Of a stretch of 64,000 bases of DNA, positions 52,697-61,112 are shown piece after piece (the first letter of the stretch is position 1; each line of letters begins with the position of its first letter). The translations under genes were made by a program, and so were the position numbers. The notes under the pieces were generated by a model, which was not told the origin of the DNA, did no database searches, and saw only the letters and a list, made by a program, of their open reading frames with translations. Location of the stretch: assembly GCF_014204525.1 (NCBI RefSeq), contig NZ_JACHLP010000001.1:248001-312000 (forward strand), read 5' to 3'. The DNA is from Roseateles oligotrophus (GTDB lineage: Bacteria > Pseudomonadota > Gammaproteobacteria > Burkholderiales > Burkholderiaceae_C).

Positions 52697-53458
52697 ATGG
52701 ACCTGCTCGATCTCCCCCACCTGCTGCGCTACTGGTCGGGCCTGCAATGGCAGGCCAATGTGCTGATGCTGCTGCATCTGCTGGGCGCCGGCCTGCTGGG
52801 CATGGTGCTGGGCTATGAGCGGGCCTTCCATGGCCGCGCCGCCGGCATGCGCACCTATGCCCTGGTCTGCATGGCCTCCACCGGCCTGATCATTCTGCTG
52901 GCCTATCCGCAGCAGTGGTTTGGCGGCCTGCAGGCCGGCGGCGTTAGCGCCCCCACGCTGGTGGACCCGACCCGGGTGGTGCAAGGCATCGTCACCGGCA
53001 TCGGTTTCCTGTGCGCCGGCGTGATCATGAAGGAGGGCATGAATATCAGCGGCCTGACCACGGCCGCCTCGATCTGGTCCTCCTGCTCGATCGGCGTGAT
53101 GGTGGGCATGGGCTTTTACCTCGCCGCCATCTCGCTGACCCTGCTCAGCGCCAGCCTGATGATGTGGGGCGCCAAGCTGGAAAGCCGTCTGCCCTCCCAC
53201 CCCGCCATCGCGGTGATGCTGCGCGGCGAAAAAGGGCGTGAGTTCAGCCAGGAGGAGCTGGCCAGCTTCTCCCGCGAGCTGGGCTATTTCTTCGCCCCCG
53301 GCTCCATGAGCGTGGCCTGCACCGAGGGCTGCGAGGAATGGCATTTCGTCTGCGCCTCCTTCCGCAACTACGGTGGCATGACACTGACCCGTTACTCAAG
53401 CAGGCTGAAGGCCATGCCCGGGGTGCTCGAGTACCGGGTCACGCACGCGCGCAACTGA
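52697..53458 (+). CDS. MgtC/SapB family membrane protein
   Basis: The 253-residue protein has about five transmembrane helices and the MgtC signature [20 protein letters not shown] with [20 protein letters not shown] and [20 protein letters not shown]. The C-terminal soluble domain (about 165-253) is ACT-like. MgtC proteins influence magnesium homeostasis, ATP synthase or survival in host cells. ATG 52697 has a CAGGAG site. The last 63 bases overlap the end of the EVE-domain gene on the other strand. Confidence 0.9.
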   Translation: MDLLDLPHLLRYWSGLQWQANVLMLLHLLGAGLLGMVLGYERAFHGRAAGMRTYALVCMASTGLIILLAYPQQWFGGLQAGGVSAPTLVDPTRVVQGIVTGIGFLCAGVIMKEGMNISGLTTAASIWSSCSIGVMVGMGFYLAAISLTLLSASLMMWGAKLESRLPSHPAIAVMLRGEKGREFSQEELASFSRELGYFFAPGSMSVACTEGCEEWHFVCASFRNYGGMTLTRYSSRLKAMPGVLEYRVTHARN

Positions 53459-53875
53459 CATGGCCGCAGCGATCAGGTCCATATCGCGGGCACTGATCTG
53501 CAGCAGGCCGAAGCGCAGGGCATAGCCCCAGTTCTTCCTGCCGGCCGTGAAATCCAGTGCCGGCAGGAGCGGCGCGATGGGCGTCTCATGCGCCGACCAC
53601 CAGGCCACGTCACGCCGGTAGGGCACAAAGCCGCCGCCCATATCGAAGGCATAGGGCGCGGTCTCCCGTACCACACCCAGGGCCGTCAAGGCCTGCAAAC
53701 CATCCTTGCTGCCCATGCGGGTGCTGGGTGAGTAATAGGCCACTCGGTCGCCGGGTCTGAGCCGGCGCAAGGGCGCCGCCTTGCCGTGGCAGACCTGCAT
53801 AAAACCCTGGGCCCGGCCCAGGCGCACATGTTCGGCGCTGGCCACGGCCAGCCAATTCGATGGCGAGTGAGGCAT
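53396..53875 (-). CDS. EVE domain protein (UPF0310)
   Basis: The 159-residue protein matches the UPF0310/EVE family: [40 protein letters not shown] and [23 protein letters not shown] domains resemble PUA and YTH folds and can read modified nucleotides in DNA or RNA. Its 3' end overlaps mgtC by 63 bases, a large convergent overlap. The VOC gene lies 9 bases upstream of its start on the same strand, so the two are probably cotranscribed. Confidence 0.88.
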   Translation of the reverse strand: MPHSPSNWLAVASAEHVRLGRAQGFMQVCHGKAAPLRRLRPGDRVAYYSPSTRMGSKDGLQALTALGVVRETAPYAFDMGGGFVPYRRDVAWWSAHETPIAPLLPALDFTAGRKNWGYALRFGLLQISARDMDLIAAAMSVARVRDPVLEHPGHGLQPA

Positions 53876-53884
53876 GGCCGGCTC

Positions 53885-54265
53885 CTATTGAGGGCAGAAC
53901 ACCCGCAGGCGGTGGCCATCCGGGTCGGCGGCCGTGAAGGTGTAGCCGAAGTCCATCTGCGTGGGTGCTTGCAGCATGCTGAGCCCCAAGGCCAGCCAGG
54001 CCTGGTGCGCGGCCTGCACCGCCGCGATATCGGGCAGGGCAAAGGCGAGTTCGCCGCTGGCATGCTGAGGCAGGCCCTCAACAGCGGGCTCGACGCCGGC
54101 GCGCGCCCACAGGCCCAGCTTGAGGCCGGAGTCCAGCGCAAACAGCGCGAAGCCGGGCGAGACCTCGACGGGCCCGCGGCCCAGGATGCGGGTGTAGAAG
54201 GCGGCGCTCTCCAGCGGCTTGGCGACGTAGAAGAGAAGGAAATTGGCTTGCAGTGCGCTTGTCAT
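53885..54265 (-). CDS. VOC (glyoxalase/bleomycin resistance) family protein
   Basis: The 126-residue protein has the paired beta-alpha-beta-beta-beta layout of the VOC superfamily: NFLLFYVAKPLESAAFYTRI, FALFALDSGLKLGLWAR, and a second half with ELAFALPDIAAVQAAHQAW and YTFTAADPDGHRLRVF. The C-terminal PDGHRLRVF keeps a metal-site-like residue context. The reaction is unknown. It lies between the WYL regulator and the EVE gene. ATG 54265 is preferred over the longer frame. Confidence 0.85.
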   Translation of the reverse strand: MTSALQANFLLFYVAKPLESAAFYTRILGRGPVEVSPGFALFALDSGLKLGLWARAGVEPAVEGLPQHASGELAFALPDIAAVQAAHQAWLALGLSMLQAPTQMDFGYTFTAADPDGHRLRVFCPQ

Positions 54266-54315
54266 GGCTGAAGTCCTTGAGTTGAAGAAGGCCTTCAGCG
54301 TAAGCAGGGCAAGTG

Positions 54316-55014
54316 TCAATTTCTGGCAGCAGCGATCTTCTCCTGCGCCTGCCATTCCTTCAGCAAGGCCTGGCGCGGCCGCGGGTAGCGCTGGCCCGTG
54401 TCCTGCAGGGCCTGGATGTGGTCGACGCGGAAATTACGCAGCGCCTGGCGCTGCTCGCACCAGGCCACGACCAGCTCGACCTGCTCGAAATAGCCCAGCG
54501 CAAAAGGCCAGATGCGGCGCTCGCTGAGCCGGCCCTTCAAGTCGCGGTAAGTCAGGCCGAGGATCTGCTCATCGCGTATGGCCGCCCGCAGGCGGGCCAG
54601 CCAAGGGCTCTCCGCGGGCTCGGCCGGGGCCGGCCCCACCAGCAAGGCATGGCTGTCCAGCTGATGCCGCGCTTCAGCGGGCAGCACGGCCGAGATCTTG
54701 TCCAGGGCGCGGCGCGCGGCCTCGGCCAGGCGGGCGTCCTTGCCGCGCTTGATGACCCAGCGCGAGCCCAGCACCAGGGCCTCCAGCTCTTCCGCCGTGA
54801 ACATCAGCGGCGGCAGCACAAAGCCGGGCTTGAGCAGATAGCCCAGGCCCGCCTCGCCCTCGATGGCGGCGCCCTGGGCCTGCAGGCTGGCGATGTCGCG
54901 GTAGAGCGTGCGCAGGCTGATGCCCAGTTGCTGGGCCAGGGCCGCACCGGCCACCGGCTGGCGGTGGCGGCGCAGCACTTGCAAAAGCTCCAGCAGGCGG
55001 GCGGCGCGCGACAT
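54316..55014 (-). CDS. YafY-type HTH and WYL domain transcriptional regulator
   Basis: The 232-residue protein has an N-terminal HTH_11 winged helix (MSRAARLLELLQVLRRHRQP, LGISLRTLYRDIASLQAQGA), a GLGYLLKPGFVLPPLMFTAE linker and a WYL-like effector domain (DLKGRLSERRIWPFALGYFE, VVAWCEQRQALRNFRVDHI). YafY regulators commonly control an adjacent VOC-type gene, as arranged here. It begins nine bases after the end of the SMC gene on the same strand, so it may also ride on that operon. Confidence 0.88.
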   Translation of the reverse strand: MSRAARLLELLQVLRRHRQPVAGAALAQQLGISLRTLYRDIASLQAQGAAIEGEAGLGYLLKPGFVLPPLMFTAEELEALVLGSRWVIKRGKDARLAEAARRALDKISAVLPAEARHQLDSHALLVGPAPAEPAESPWLARLRAAIRDEQILGLTYRDLKGRLSERRIWPFALGYFEQVELVVAWCEQRQALRNFRVDHIQALQDTGQRYPRPRQALLKEWQAQEKIAAARN

Positions 55015-55023
55015 GGTGCCGAC

Positions 55024-57843
55024 TCAGTCGTAGACCGACTTCTCCGCCCGCCGCGCCAGCACCGCGATGGGCGGCGCCCAGCGCTCGCCGCGCGCCTTCT
55101 TGCTGGTCACCAGGGTGATCTCGGAGGGCTCGAAGACCTCGACGTTATGGGTGATGGGCGTGGTCAGCAAATACTGGGCGCGGGTGGAGCGCAGGAAGTG
55201 GCCGACCAGTTGGATATTGCGCACGTCCAGATGGGCAAAGGGCTCGTCGATGAAGACGAAGCCACCGGCGCTGTCGTCGTCCTTCATCAGGCCCACCAAG
55301 AGGATCAGGCTCTTCAAGACCTGCTGGCCGCCCGAGGCCTCGCCGTCGTTCAGGCCCACCTCGCCCTTACCGTCGAAGTTGAACTTGACCTGCAGGCCGG
55401 CCTGGGCCAGCACCATATCGTCGTTGTCCAGATGCGGCAGCTCGGCCACGGCGATGACGCCTGCCAGCTCGCCCAGCTCCTGCACATTCTTTTTGTAGCG
55501 GCGCACGGTGGCGCGCAGCACATCGATATAGCGTTCGCGCGCATTGAAGGCGGCGATGCGGGCCATCTCATTGCTGGCGCGGCGGTCGTCCAGCTGGGCG
55601 CTTTGCTCCAGCACGGCCACGCTCATGCGGGCGTGGCGGTCCTGCACCTGGGGGTCGGTCTCCCAGACGCCGTTGTCCAGCTCGGCCTGCACATGGCGGT
55701 TGGCGATCTCGGCCTGCTTGGCGTTCTCGAACTCGTTGCGCAAGGCCTGCACGGTGCTGGCTAACACCCAGTTCGCCGGGAAGGCGGCACGCGCCGCGCG
55801 CGAGGCCTTGGCGGCCTGCACCAGCTCGGCATAACGGCTGCCATGCTCGCGCTGGGTGCGCGAAACATTGTCCTCGCTGGCCTTGAGCGAGGCCTGCGCC
55901 GCCTCGTAATCGCGCTCGCTGCGGGTGTGCTGGGTCAGCGCCCGGTCATGCTCGCCTTCCAACGCCGTCATGCGGCTGGAGGCCTCGATACGGGCCTGCT
56001 TGAGCGCGGGCAGGCGCTGGCGGCAGGTGGCGAATTCATCCGCCCGCTCGCCCAGCTCCTGGGCCGCCTTATGGCCCTGGGCGGCGCGCTGGGCGTCCTT
56101 GAGCTGGCGCTCGACCTCGGCCTGCTCCTTGGCCAGGCGGCTCAGCTCGCCGTCGTAACGGGCCAGCTCACTCTCCAAGGCCTTGCGGCGCGAGGCCAGG
56201 GCCGAGACGCCGAACTGGAAGTCGCGCGGCTCCACCCACAGGCTGCGGCCGCCGCGGGCATCGCGGTAATAGGCATCGGGCGTGATCCACTCGCCGCCCA
56301 CCTTGGCGCCGGCCTCGGTGTCCTTGACCCGGCGTATGCCACCCAGCTGACGCAAGAGCCAGGCCGGCAGCTTGGCATTGATCTTCAGCGCGGCCAGCAG
56401 GGAGTCTTGCGGCACCTGCGCCGGCGCATGCTCGCCCTCGGCCACGACGTAATGGCGATAGCGCTCGCGCGAGGCGAGTGCAAAAGCATGGGCCTCGTCT
56501 TTTGAGTGCTCCAGCACCACCACCCAGCGCGAGGGGCGCAACATGCCTTCGGCGGCGGCACGCCAGCTCTCGTCGGCGATGTCGATGCAATCGGCCAGCA
56601 CATGGTGGTGGATGCCGGCATCGTCCAGGGCGCGGCGGAAGCGCGTCACTTCAGGCGGCGGCGGTGGCAGGCGTTGGCCGCTCAGAGCCTCCAGCGCGAT
56701 CTGCGCTTTCTTGCTCTGGTCATTGGCGCGGGTGAAGCTCTCGCGCAAGCTGTGCTGGCGACCGCTCAGGTCCTCCATGCGCTGGGCCAGCTCCTGGGCA
56801 TCGGCCTCCACGGCGGCCAGGGCGCGCAGCTCTTCCTCGCGCTTGGCCAGCAGCTCCATCGGACGCTCGGCCTCGCGGGCGGCGTCGAAGGCGGCGCGGG
56901 TCTGCTTGCGCTCCTGTTCGATCTCGGCGAGACGGGTCTTGGCCTGCTCCGAGCCCTCGAACAGATTGTGCAGCTCGGCCCGGCGGGCGCTCAAAGACCG
57001 CTCGTCGGCGCGCGCAAACAGGCGCTGGCGATGCAGATCGCGCAGGCCCTGGGCCGTGCGCGCGCGCGCCTCGCTCCACTGCAGCACCGGCACGACCTCG
57101 GTGGCCAGGCGCTCGCGCTCGCGCAGGCGCAGCTGGTACTGCTGATAACTCGTGACGCGGTTGGCCAGGTCGGACAGCTGGGCTTGCGTGTGCGAAAGCT
57201 CGTGCGCGGCCTGCTCCACCTCCTTCAGCAGATGCTGCTGGTGGCTGCGGGCCTGGTCGTAGCGGTCCAGCACCTCCTGGTCGCCAAAGACCTCGAACAC
57301 CAGGCGCAGCAGCTCGCGCGGCGAGAGCTCGCACAGGCGGTCGGTCTGACCCTGCTCCAGCGCCAGCACGCGGCCGATGGCGCGGGTCAGGCCGGCGGCC
57401 TCCAGGCGGCGGCGCCAGGCCTCGATGCCCATCCAGTCCTTCTCGCCGCGGGCGGCGATGGCCTCGACCTCGTGCACCCCGTCCAGCATCAGATAGCGGC
57501 GCTGCCAATCGCCGCCATGGCGCTCGATGCGGCAGACCAGGGTCACCTGATCGGCGTAGAGCAAGGAGCTGGCAAACGGCCGCGAGCTGTTCTGCCGGCC
57601 GCGCGGGCGGTTGTCCACCAGGGCGCGCAGCCAGGCGGTTTCGGCGTTGGCGTGGCGGGCATAGGTCTTGTAGGTGCGGCCGCCCGAGCATTCCAGGCCC
57701 AGCAGGGTGCGCATGGCGTCCAGCAAGGTGGTCTTGCCCGAGCCATTGGGGCCGGCGATGGTGATGATGGCGCCGTCCAGCGGCATGGTGACGCGCTGGC
57801 AGTAGTCCCAGTGCAGCAGTTCTAAAGATTGCAGATGAAACAT
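55024..57843 (-). CDS. mksB: SMC-like ATPase of an MksBEF-type condensin
   Basis: The 939-residue protein has Walker A GPNGSGKT at 31-38, a coiled-coil arm from about 195 to 390, a hinge-like globular part (about 400-545), a second arm (550-720), the ABC signature GEASGGQQ at 834-841, Walker B GFVFIDEP at 861-868 and D-loop AHLD. It is thus a complete SMC ATPase with short arms, smaller than MukB (about 1,490) and near the size of MksB. It loads with kleisin and MukE-like partners, here encoded just upstream. Function in chromosome organisation or plasmid defence cannot be decided from sequence. Confidence 0.82.
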   Translation of the reverse strand: MFHLQSLELLHWDYCQRVTMPLDGAIITIAGPNGSGKTTLLDAMRTLLGLECSGGRTYKTYARHANAETAWLRALVDNRPRGRQNSSRPFASSLLYADQVTLVCRIERHGGDWQRRYLMLDGVHEVEAIAARGEKDWMGIEAWRRRLEAAGLTRAIGRVLALEQGQTDRLCELSPRELLRLVFEVFGDQEVLDRYDQARSHQQHLLKEVEQAAHELSHTQAQLSDLANRVTSYQQYQLRLRERERLATEVVPVLQWSEARARTAQGLRDLHRQRLFARADERSLSARRAELHNLFEGSEQAKTRLAEIEQERKQTRAAFDAAREAERPMELLAKREEELRALAAVEADAQELAQRMEDLSGRQHSLRESFTRANDQSKKAQIALEALSGQRLPPPPPEVTRFRRALDDAGIHHHVLADCIDIADESWRAAAEGMLRPSRWVVVLEHSKDEAHAFALASRERYRHYVVAEGEHAPAQVPQDSLLAALKINAKLPAWLLRQLGGIRRVKDTEAGAKVGGEWITPDAYYRDARGGRSLWVEPRDFQFGVSALASRRKALESELARYDGELSRLAKEQAEVERQLKDAQRAAQGHKAAQELGERADEFATCRQRLPALKQARIEASSRMTALEGEHDRALTQHTRSERDYEAAQASLKASEDNVSRTQREHGSRYAELVQAAKASRAARAAFPANWVLASTVQALRNEFENAKQAEIANRHVQAELDNGVWETDPQVQDRHARMSVAVLEQSAQLDDRRASNEMARIAAFNARERYIDVLRATVRRYKKNVQELGELAGVIAVAELPHLDNDDMVLAQAGLQVKFNFDGKGEVGLNDGEASGGQQVLKSLILLVGLMKDDDSAGGFVFIDEPFAHLDVRNIQLVGHFLRSTRAQYLLTTPITHNVEVFEPSEITLVTSKKARGERWAPPIAVLARRAEKSVYD

Positions 57844-57846
57844 CGC

Positions 57847-58569
57847 TCAGGACTCGCTCTCGGGGTCTTGTTCTTCTTCGGGCAGGACTTCGGGCTGGCG
57901 CAGCTTGGCGAGCAGGGGCGCGGCCTGCGGGTCGGTGCTGCGCTCCAGCACATCGCCCAGGGCGCCGTCCAGGATGCGCGGGGCCAGGGTGTCGTAGTCC
58001 AGCAGCAGGTCCAGCAAAGGGCCTTCGGCAATGTCCTCGCCACGCCGTGTGATGAAGCCGTTACGCTCCAGCAGCTTGAGGTTGGCATCCAGGCGCATCT
58101 TCTTGCCCAGTTGGTTGCCGAAGTCGGCCAGCAGGCTGCGGTAGGAGATGGTGGGACTGACGCTGCTGGCCAGCGGTACGGGCTTGTCGGTGGCGAAGAA
58201 CTCGCCCTGCCCTTCTTCCTTGGCCTCGGCTCTTGCCACCTGGCGCTGACGCTTGGGCAAGACAATCAGCGACCACAGCACCACCAGCAAGGCCACGCCG
58301 TCGCGCGGCAGGTCCAGATTGTTATTGGCGGCCAGGCCGGTCTCGCCGAACACGGCCACCTCGGCCGGGCGCAGCATGGCCAGGCTGATGTGGTCGGCGT
58401 AAAGGTTGTCGATCACCCGCAGGCCCACGGCCGAGAGGCGCTCGCCCAGGGCCGTCCACACATCGGTATCGATCAGGGCGCGGCGCACCAGGGGGTGGTT
58501 GCGGGGCAGCCAGCGGCGTGCCAGCAATTGCGCCGCCAGTGCGGCGGCATCGTCCAGAGCAGCGCTCAT
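57847..58569 (-). CDS. mksE: MukE/MksE-like subunit
   Basis: The 240-residue protein has a winged-helix layout typical of MukE-like subunits: an N-terminal helical segment (LLARRWLPRNHPLVRRALID), a middle hydrophobic helix (GVALLVVLWSLIVLPKRQRQ) and a C-terminal winged helix (LDANLKLLERNGFITRRGED). The last 25 residues are acidic. Position between the kleisin-like and SMC genes (four-base overlap before, three-base gap after) supports the assignment more than sequence alone. Confidence 0.72.
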   Translation of the reverse strand: MSAALDDAAALAAQLLARRWLPRNHPLVRRALIDTDVWTALGERLSAVGLRVIDNLYADHISLAMLRPAEVAVFGETGLAANNNLDLPRDGVALLVVLWSLIVLPKRQRQVARAEAKEEGQGEFFATDKPVPLASSVSPTISYRSLLADFGNQLGKKMRLDANLKLLERNGFITRRGEDIAEGPLLDLLLDYDTLAPRILDGALGDVLERSTDPQAAPLLAKLRQPEVLPEEEQDPESES

Positions 58570-59987
58570 TCTTGGGCTTCCTTTGGCTTGGGCGTTCTTG
58601 TTTTTCTGGCTCGTTCGGGCTTGGGTGCTTTGTCAGGCTCCGACATCGGCACCTCGGCCGAAAAAGGCTCGCCGACCGGCTCCTTGGGCGGCGCATCGGT
58701 GCTGCGCAAAACGCCCTTGCTCATCCAGGCGATGTGTTCATCATCCACCTCGCCCTGCTCGGCCGACCACTGCACCCGCCAGGGCTGGCGGGCCATATCG
58801 CCGGTGGCCCCGCTCAAGTGCTGGGCCTGGGCATCGCCCAGCAAGGGCAAGAGCTGGGCGCGGTAGGAGGCGCGCGCATAACTGCCACCCAGCACGGCCG
58901 GGGCCAGGTCTTGCTCCATCTCGCCGGCCTCGGTCCAGCGCGCCAGCAAGGCCTGCATCAGCCCCATCTCGGGCGGCAAGCTCATCACCGCCAGCTCGCC
59001 CGCGGGCGCGCTCTGGGCGCTGGGCAGGGCCTCGGGCTCGGGGGGCTTGGGACGGTCGCGCTCGAACTCGGCCTCGGTGCTGTCCAGCAACTCGTGCTGG
59101 GCCACAAAAATCGGATGAACGGGCCGCGACAAGGCACCCAGGCTGAGGTTTTCCAAAAATGGCACGTTCTGCAACCAGCGCCGCACATCGGTGGTGGTGA
59201 TGCCGGTGGAGCCCAGGGTGACGCGTTGGCGGTCGGCCTGCTGCAGGGCGCGGTTGAACTGGCTGGCCATGGCCAGCAGGCGGGCCTGGGCCAGGCCCAG
59301 CTCGCGCGCCAGGCGTTCCAGCTTGGCATTGCCCTGCTCCTGGGCCTGCACCATGATGGCGGAGAGCGCCTCGCTGGCCTTTTCCACCAGGCTGAGCGCG
59401 CGGCCGAAACGCTGGCGGGCGCGGCGCAGATGGAATTCCGAGCCGCTGGCGATGGCGTCGGCAAACTCGTCGTACAGGCGCGAGAGCTGGGCCTGCAGAT
59501 GCTGCAGCTGGGCCGGGTCCAGCGTGCCCAGCTGATGGGCGCCGGCCACATTGGCCAGCAGGGCGCTCAGATCGGCATCCTGCACCGAGCTGCTCACCAG
59601 GGGCTGCAGCACGCCCAGCAGCTGCTGGGCCAGGGGGGTGACGCCGTACTGCTGGTTGCCGCCGTCCCAGGCCAGCAGCTCGGCCTCGCGCAGGCGCTTG
59701 AGCACCAGCTCCAGGGCCTCGTCGCGCAGGCTGTGGAAATGCTGGTTCAGCGTCTCGCGGCTGATGCGCGAGGCCGGCATGGCCATCACTTCCATAAAGA
59801 TCCAGACCCGCAGGCGCACCAGGGCCGCCGGGCCGTGGCACAGGGCCCGCATGGCGTTCAGCAAGCCCTCGTTGCGCTCCAACTGCCACCACAGCAAGGC
59901 CTCGGTGGGGGCGGAGCCTTCGCGGAAATAATCTTCAAAGCGCAGCTCGGACTCCAGCGAGTCTGCGCCTACCTCGTGTTCTGTCAT
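58566..59987 (-). CDS. mksF: MukF/MksF-like kleisin subunit
   Basis: The 473-residue protein begins MTEHEVGADS at ATG 59987. The N-terminal winged helix (LRVWIFMEVMAMPASRISRE) is followed by a long helical region with coiled coil (about 130-260). A C-terminal part carries WMSKGVLR and a basic, Pro/Lys-rich tail (KPERARKTRTPKPKEAQE). This layout matches MksF/JetA kleisins. It is the first gene of the operon, in the order kleisin, MukE-like, SMC that is usual for MksBEF and Wadjet. Confidence 0.72.
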   Translation of the reverse strand: MTEHEVGADSLESELRFEDYFREGSAPTEALLWWQLERNEGLLNAMRALCHGPAALVRLRVWIFMEVMAMPASRISRETLNQHFHSLRDEALELVLKRLREAELLAWDGGNQQYGVTPLAQQLLGVLQPLVSSSVQDADLSALLANVAGAHQLGTLDPAQLQHLQAQLSRLYDEFADAIASGSEFHLRRARQRFGRALSLVEKASEALSAIMVQAQEQGNAKLERLARELGLAQARLLAMASQFNRALQQADRQRVTLGSTGITTTDVRRWLQNVPFLENLSLGALSRPVHPIFVAQHELLDSTEAEFERDRPKPPEPEALPSAQSAPAGELAVMSLPPEMGLMQALLARWTEAGEMEQDLAPAVLGGSYARASYRAQLLPLLGDAQAQHLSGATGDMARQPWRVQWSAEQGEVDDEHIAWMSKGVLRSTDAPPKEPVGEPFSAEVPMSEPDKAPKPERARKTRTPKPKEAQE

Positions 59988-60018
59988 GGGGGCATTATCT
60001 CTGCCCGCGGCAACCCCC

Positions 60019-60402
60019 TCAGAACAAGCCCAGGGCCGCGCTGCGGGTGACCGAAGCACCGATCATATAAGCCAGGAACAGCAGGGACATGACATAGCCC
60101 AGGCTGCGGAACTCGCCCCGCCCCATGGCCCAGTGGGCGCAGACGGTATAGGCCAGCAGCGCGATCAGCTTGCCCGCCAGCCAGCCGTCGTACAAGGGAT
60201 TGTGGTGGCGCAAGGCCCACAGGCTCAGGCCGGTGACGGTCATCAAGAGGTCGTTGCCGAACACCACGACCCGCAGCCGCGCATCCATGGGCCAGGCCTG
60301 CTCGAACTGGAAGGCCAGGCCGCGCGCCAGGAACAGCGCCAGGCTGAACCAGCCCATCAAGGCGTGGATCTGGCTCATCTGTGAATCAAAGGAATACTCC
60401 AT
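60019..60402 (-). CDS. SirB2 family membrane protein
   Basis: The 127-residue protein has four transmembrane helices and the SirB2-like pattern IHALMGWFSLALFLARGLAF, VVFGNDLLMTVTGLSLWALR, LAGKLIALLAYTVCAHWAMG and GYVMSLLFLAYMIGASVTRS. Histidines in the first and third helices suggest a possible heme or quinone link, but the family function is unknown. ATG 60402. It is 32 bases upstream (in transcription order, before) of the mksF start and could be in the same transcript. Confidence 0.85.
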   Translation of the reverse strand: MEYSFDSQMSQIHALMGWFSLALFLARGLAFQFEQAWPMDARLRVVVFGNDLLMTVTGLSLWALRHHNPLYDGWLAGKLIALLAYTVCAHWAMGRGEFRSLGYVMSLLFLAYMIGASVTRSAALGLF

Positions 60403-60460
60403 AACGCCTCGGCCCCTCAGTCTTTCTAGACCCGAGCTTGGTCCAGCCCGGGCGAGGCTG

Positions 60461-61054
60461 TCAAGCCTGTTTGAGCAGGGGCGAGCAGAGCAGGATGAAG
60501 AGCAGCAGATTGCCCAGCACGCTGGCCCAGAACCAACGCCTGAAGCCCGGCTTGCTGGACTTGTGGCGCAGCAGTTGCTGGGCCAGCAAGGCGCCGGGCC
60601 AGCCACCGGCCAAGGCCAGCAGGTGCAGGGTGTTTTCCGACACCCGCCAATCGCCACGCCGGGCGGCACGCTTGTCGCCGGCATAGACGATGAAGCTGGC
60701 CAGGCTCAGGGCCATATACAGGCCCCAGACCGCCGGCGGCAGTTGCCAGGCCAGGTGGCAGACCAGGTAGAAGGCGGCAAACAGCGGTACCAGCCAGAGG
60801 CTGCGGGCGCTGGCGGCGGCGGCCGGCCGGGCGGGCACGGCAGCCTGCAAGGGCCTGACCTGGAGCGCCCGCCACTTGCCCTGCGCATCCTGCGCCAGTT
60901 CATAGCTCAGGCTCTGGCCCAGGCGCGGTGGCTCGGCCTGCAGGGCAAAGGCCTTGATATGGACGAACACGCGGCCCCCACCTTTTTGGGGGCTGATGAA
61001 GCCATAACCCTTGGCCTCGTCCCACTGGCTCAGCCGACCTTGTTCTCTTGCCAT
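60461..61054 (-). CDS. Cold-shock domain fused to DUF1294 membrane domain
   Basis: The 197-residue protein has an N-terminal cold-shock domain (residues 1-65: GRLSQWDEAKGYGFISPQKG, RVFVHIKAF) with RNP-like motifs, then a membrane domain of about four helices. The DUF1294 signature is FIVYAGDKRAARRGDWRVSE and LHLLALAGGWPGALLAQQLL. Such fusions are common in proteobacteria and their function is unknown. It is 58 bases downstream of the DEAD-box helicase stop on the same strand. Confidence 0.92.
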   Translation of the reverse strand: MAREQGRLSQWDEAKGYGFISPQKGGGRVFVHIKAFALQAEPPRLGQSLSYELAQDAQGKWRALQVRPLQAAVPARPAAAASARSLWLVPLFAAFYLVCHLAWQLPPAVWGLYMALSLASFIVYAGDKRAARRGDWRVSENTLHLLALAGGWPGALLAQQLLRHKSSKPGFRRWFWASVLGNLLLFILLCSPLLKQA

Positions 61055-61112
61055 GTCTTGCGCAAAGTAAAAAGGCCCGCGTCAACAGCGGGCCTTCCGG
61101 TTCAATCAAGCA

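Noticed and set aside
54316-55014. WYL regulator as part of a defence island
   Set aside because: The YafY-type regulator next to a VOC gene is a common metabolic pairing, and no effector nuclease is nearby.
55024-59987. A complete Wadjet plasmid-defence system
   Set aside because: No JetD-like topoisomerase/nuclease gene is visible next to the three SMC-complex genes.
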